From: Bacillota bacterium
Lineage (GTDB): Bacteria > Bacillota > Clostridia > Christensenellales > CAG-138
Length of the DNA stretch: 5,160 bases
Assembly (NCBI GenBank): GCA_023451115.1
Contig: JAEXFV010000146.1
Span: 1-5,160, forward strand
Direction of reading: 5' to 3'
Shown here: in pieces, positions 5,159-5,160 of the stretch
How the letters are laid out: every line of letters starts with the position of its first letter
Position numbering within the stretch: position 1 is the stretch's first letter
Notes under the pieces: model-generated
Database searches by the model: none
What the model was told of the DNA's origin: nothing
The model's input: the letters and a program-made list of their open reading frames with translations, nothing else
Made by a program: the position numbers and the translations under genes

Positions 5159-5160
5159 AA

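Overview
The window looks like chromosomal DNA of an anaerobic member of the Clostridia (Firmicutes). The evidence is the strong GGAGG-type ribosome binding sites, a set of genes matching the NAD(H)-linked half of an electron-bifurcating [FeFe]-hydrogenase, a Firmicutes-style XRE/S24 repressor and a tRNA-Lys with its CCA encoded. Species cannot be named from sequence alone.

Layout: (1) 1-710: a plus-strand promoter and a single gene for an HTH-XRE/S24 (CI/LexA-like) regulator, whose putative protease dyad reads Cys/Arg instead of Ser/Lys. (2) 711-760: a very strong 18-bp hairpin with its T-run on the minus strand, lying between convergent genes. (3) 779-4036, minus strand: a four-gene operon read in the order NuoE/HndA-like [2Fe-2S] subunit, stand-alone GHKL ATPase, HndB-like thioredoxin-fold ferredoxin, and NuoF/HndC/HydB-like flavo-iron-sulfur subunit. 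Spacings are 12 nt, a 4-nt overlap and 22 nt. (4) 4037-4376: non-coding leader with the probable operon promoter. (5) 4377-4745, minus strand: acpS, holo-ACP synthase, with a near-consensus sigma-A promoter. (6) 5045-5158: tRNA-Lys(CTT) on the minus strand with a Rho-independent terminator.

How the genes fit together: the three redox subunits match the NAD(H)-oxidising arm of HydABC/HndABCD complexes, in which NADH or NAD+ reacts at FMN in the NuoF-like subunit and electrons move through iron-sulfur clusters to a catalytic H-cluster subunit. That catalytic subunit (HydA/HndD), often the last gene of such operons, is absent. The operon stops at a terminator right after the NuoF-like gene, so the partner must be encoded elsewhere or be a different enzyme. 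This is the main biological question of the window. acpS and the tRNA are unrelated housekeeping neighbours. I see no CRISPR array, insertion sequence or clear mobile element. I also see no wholly unknown system; the open points are the missing catalytic subunit, the embedded ATPase and the altered S24 dyad.
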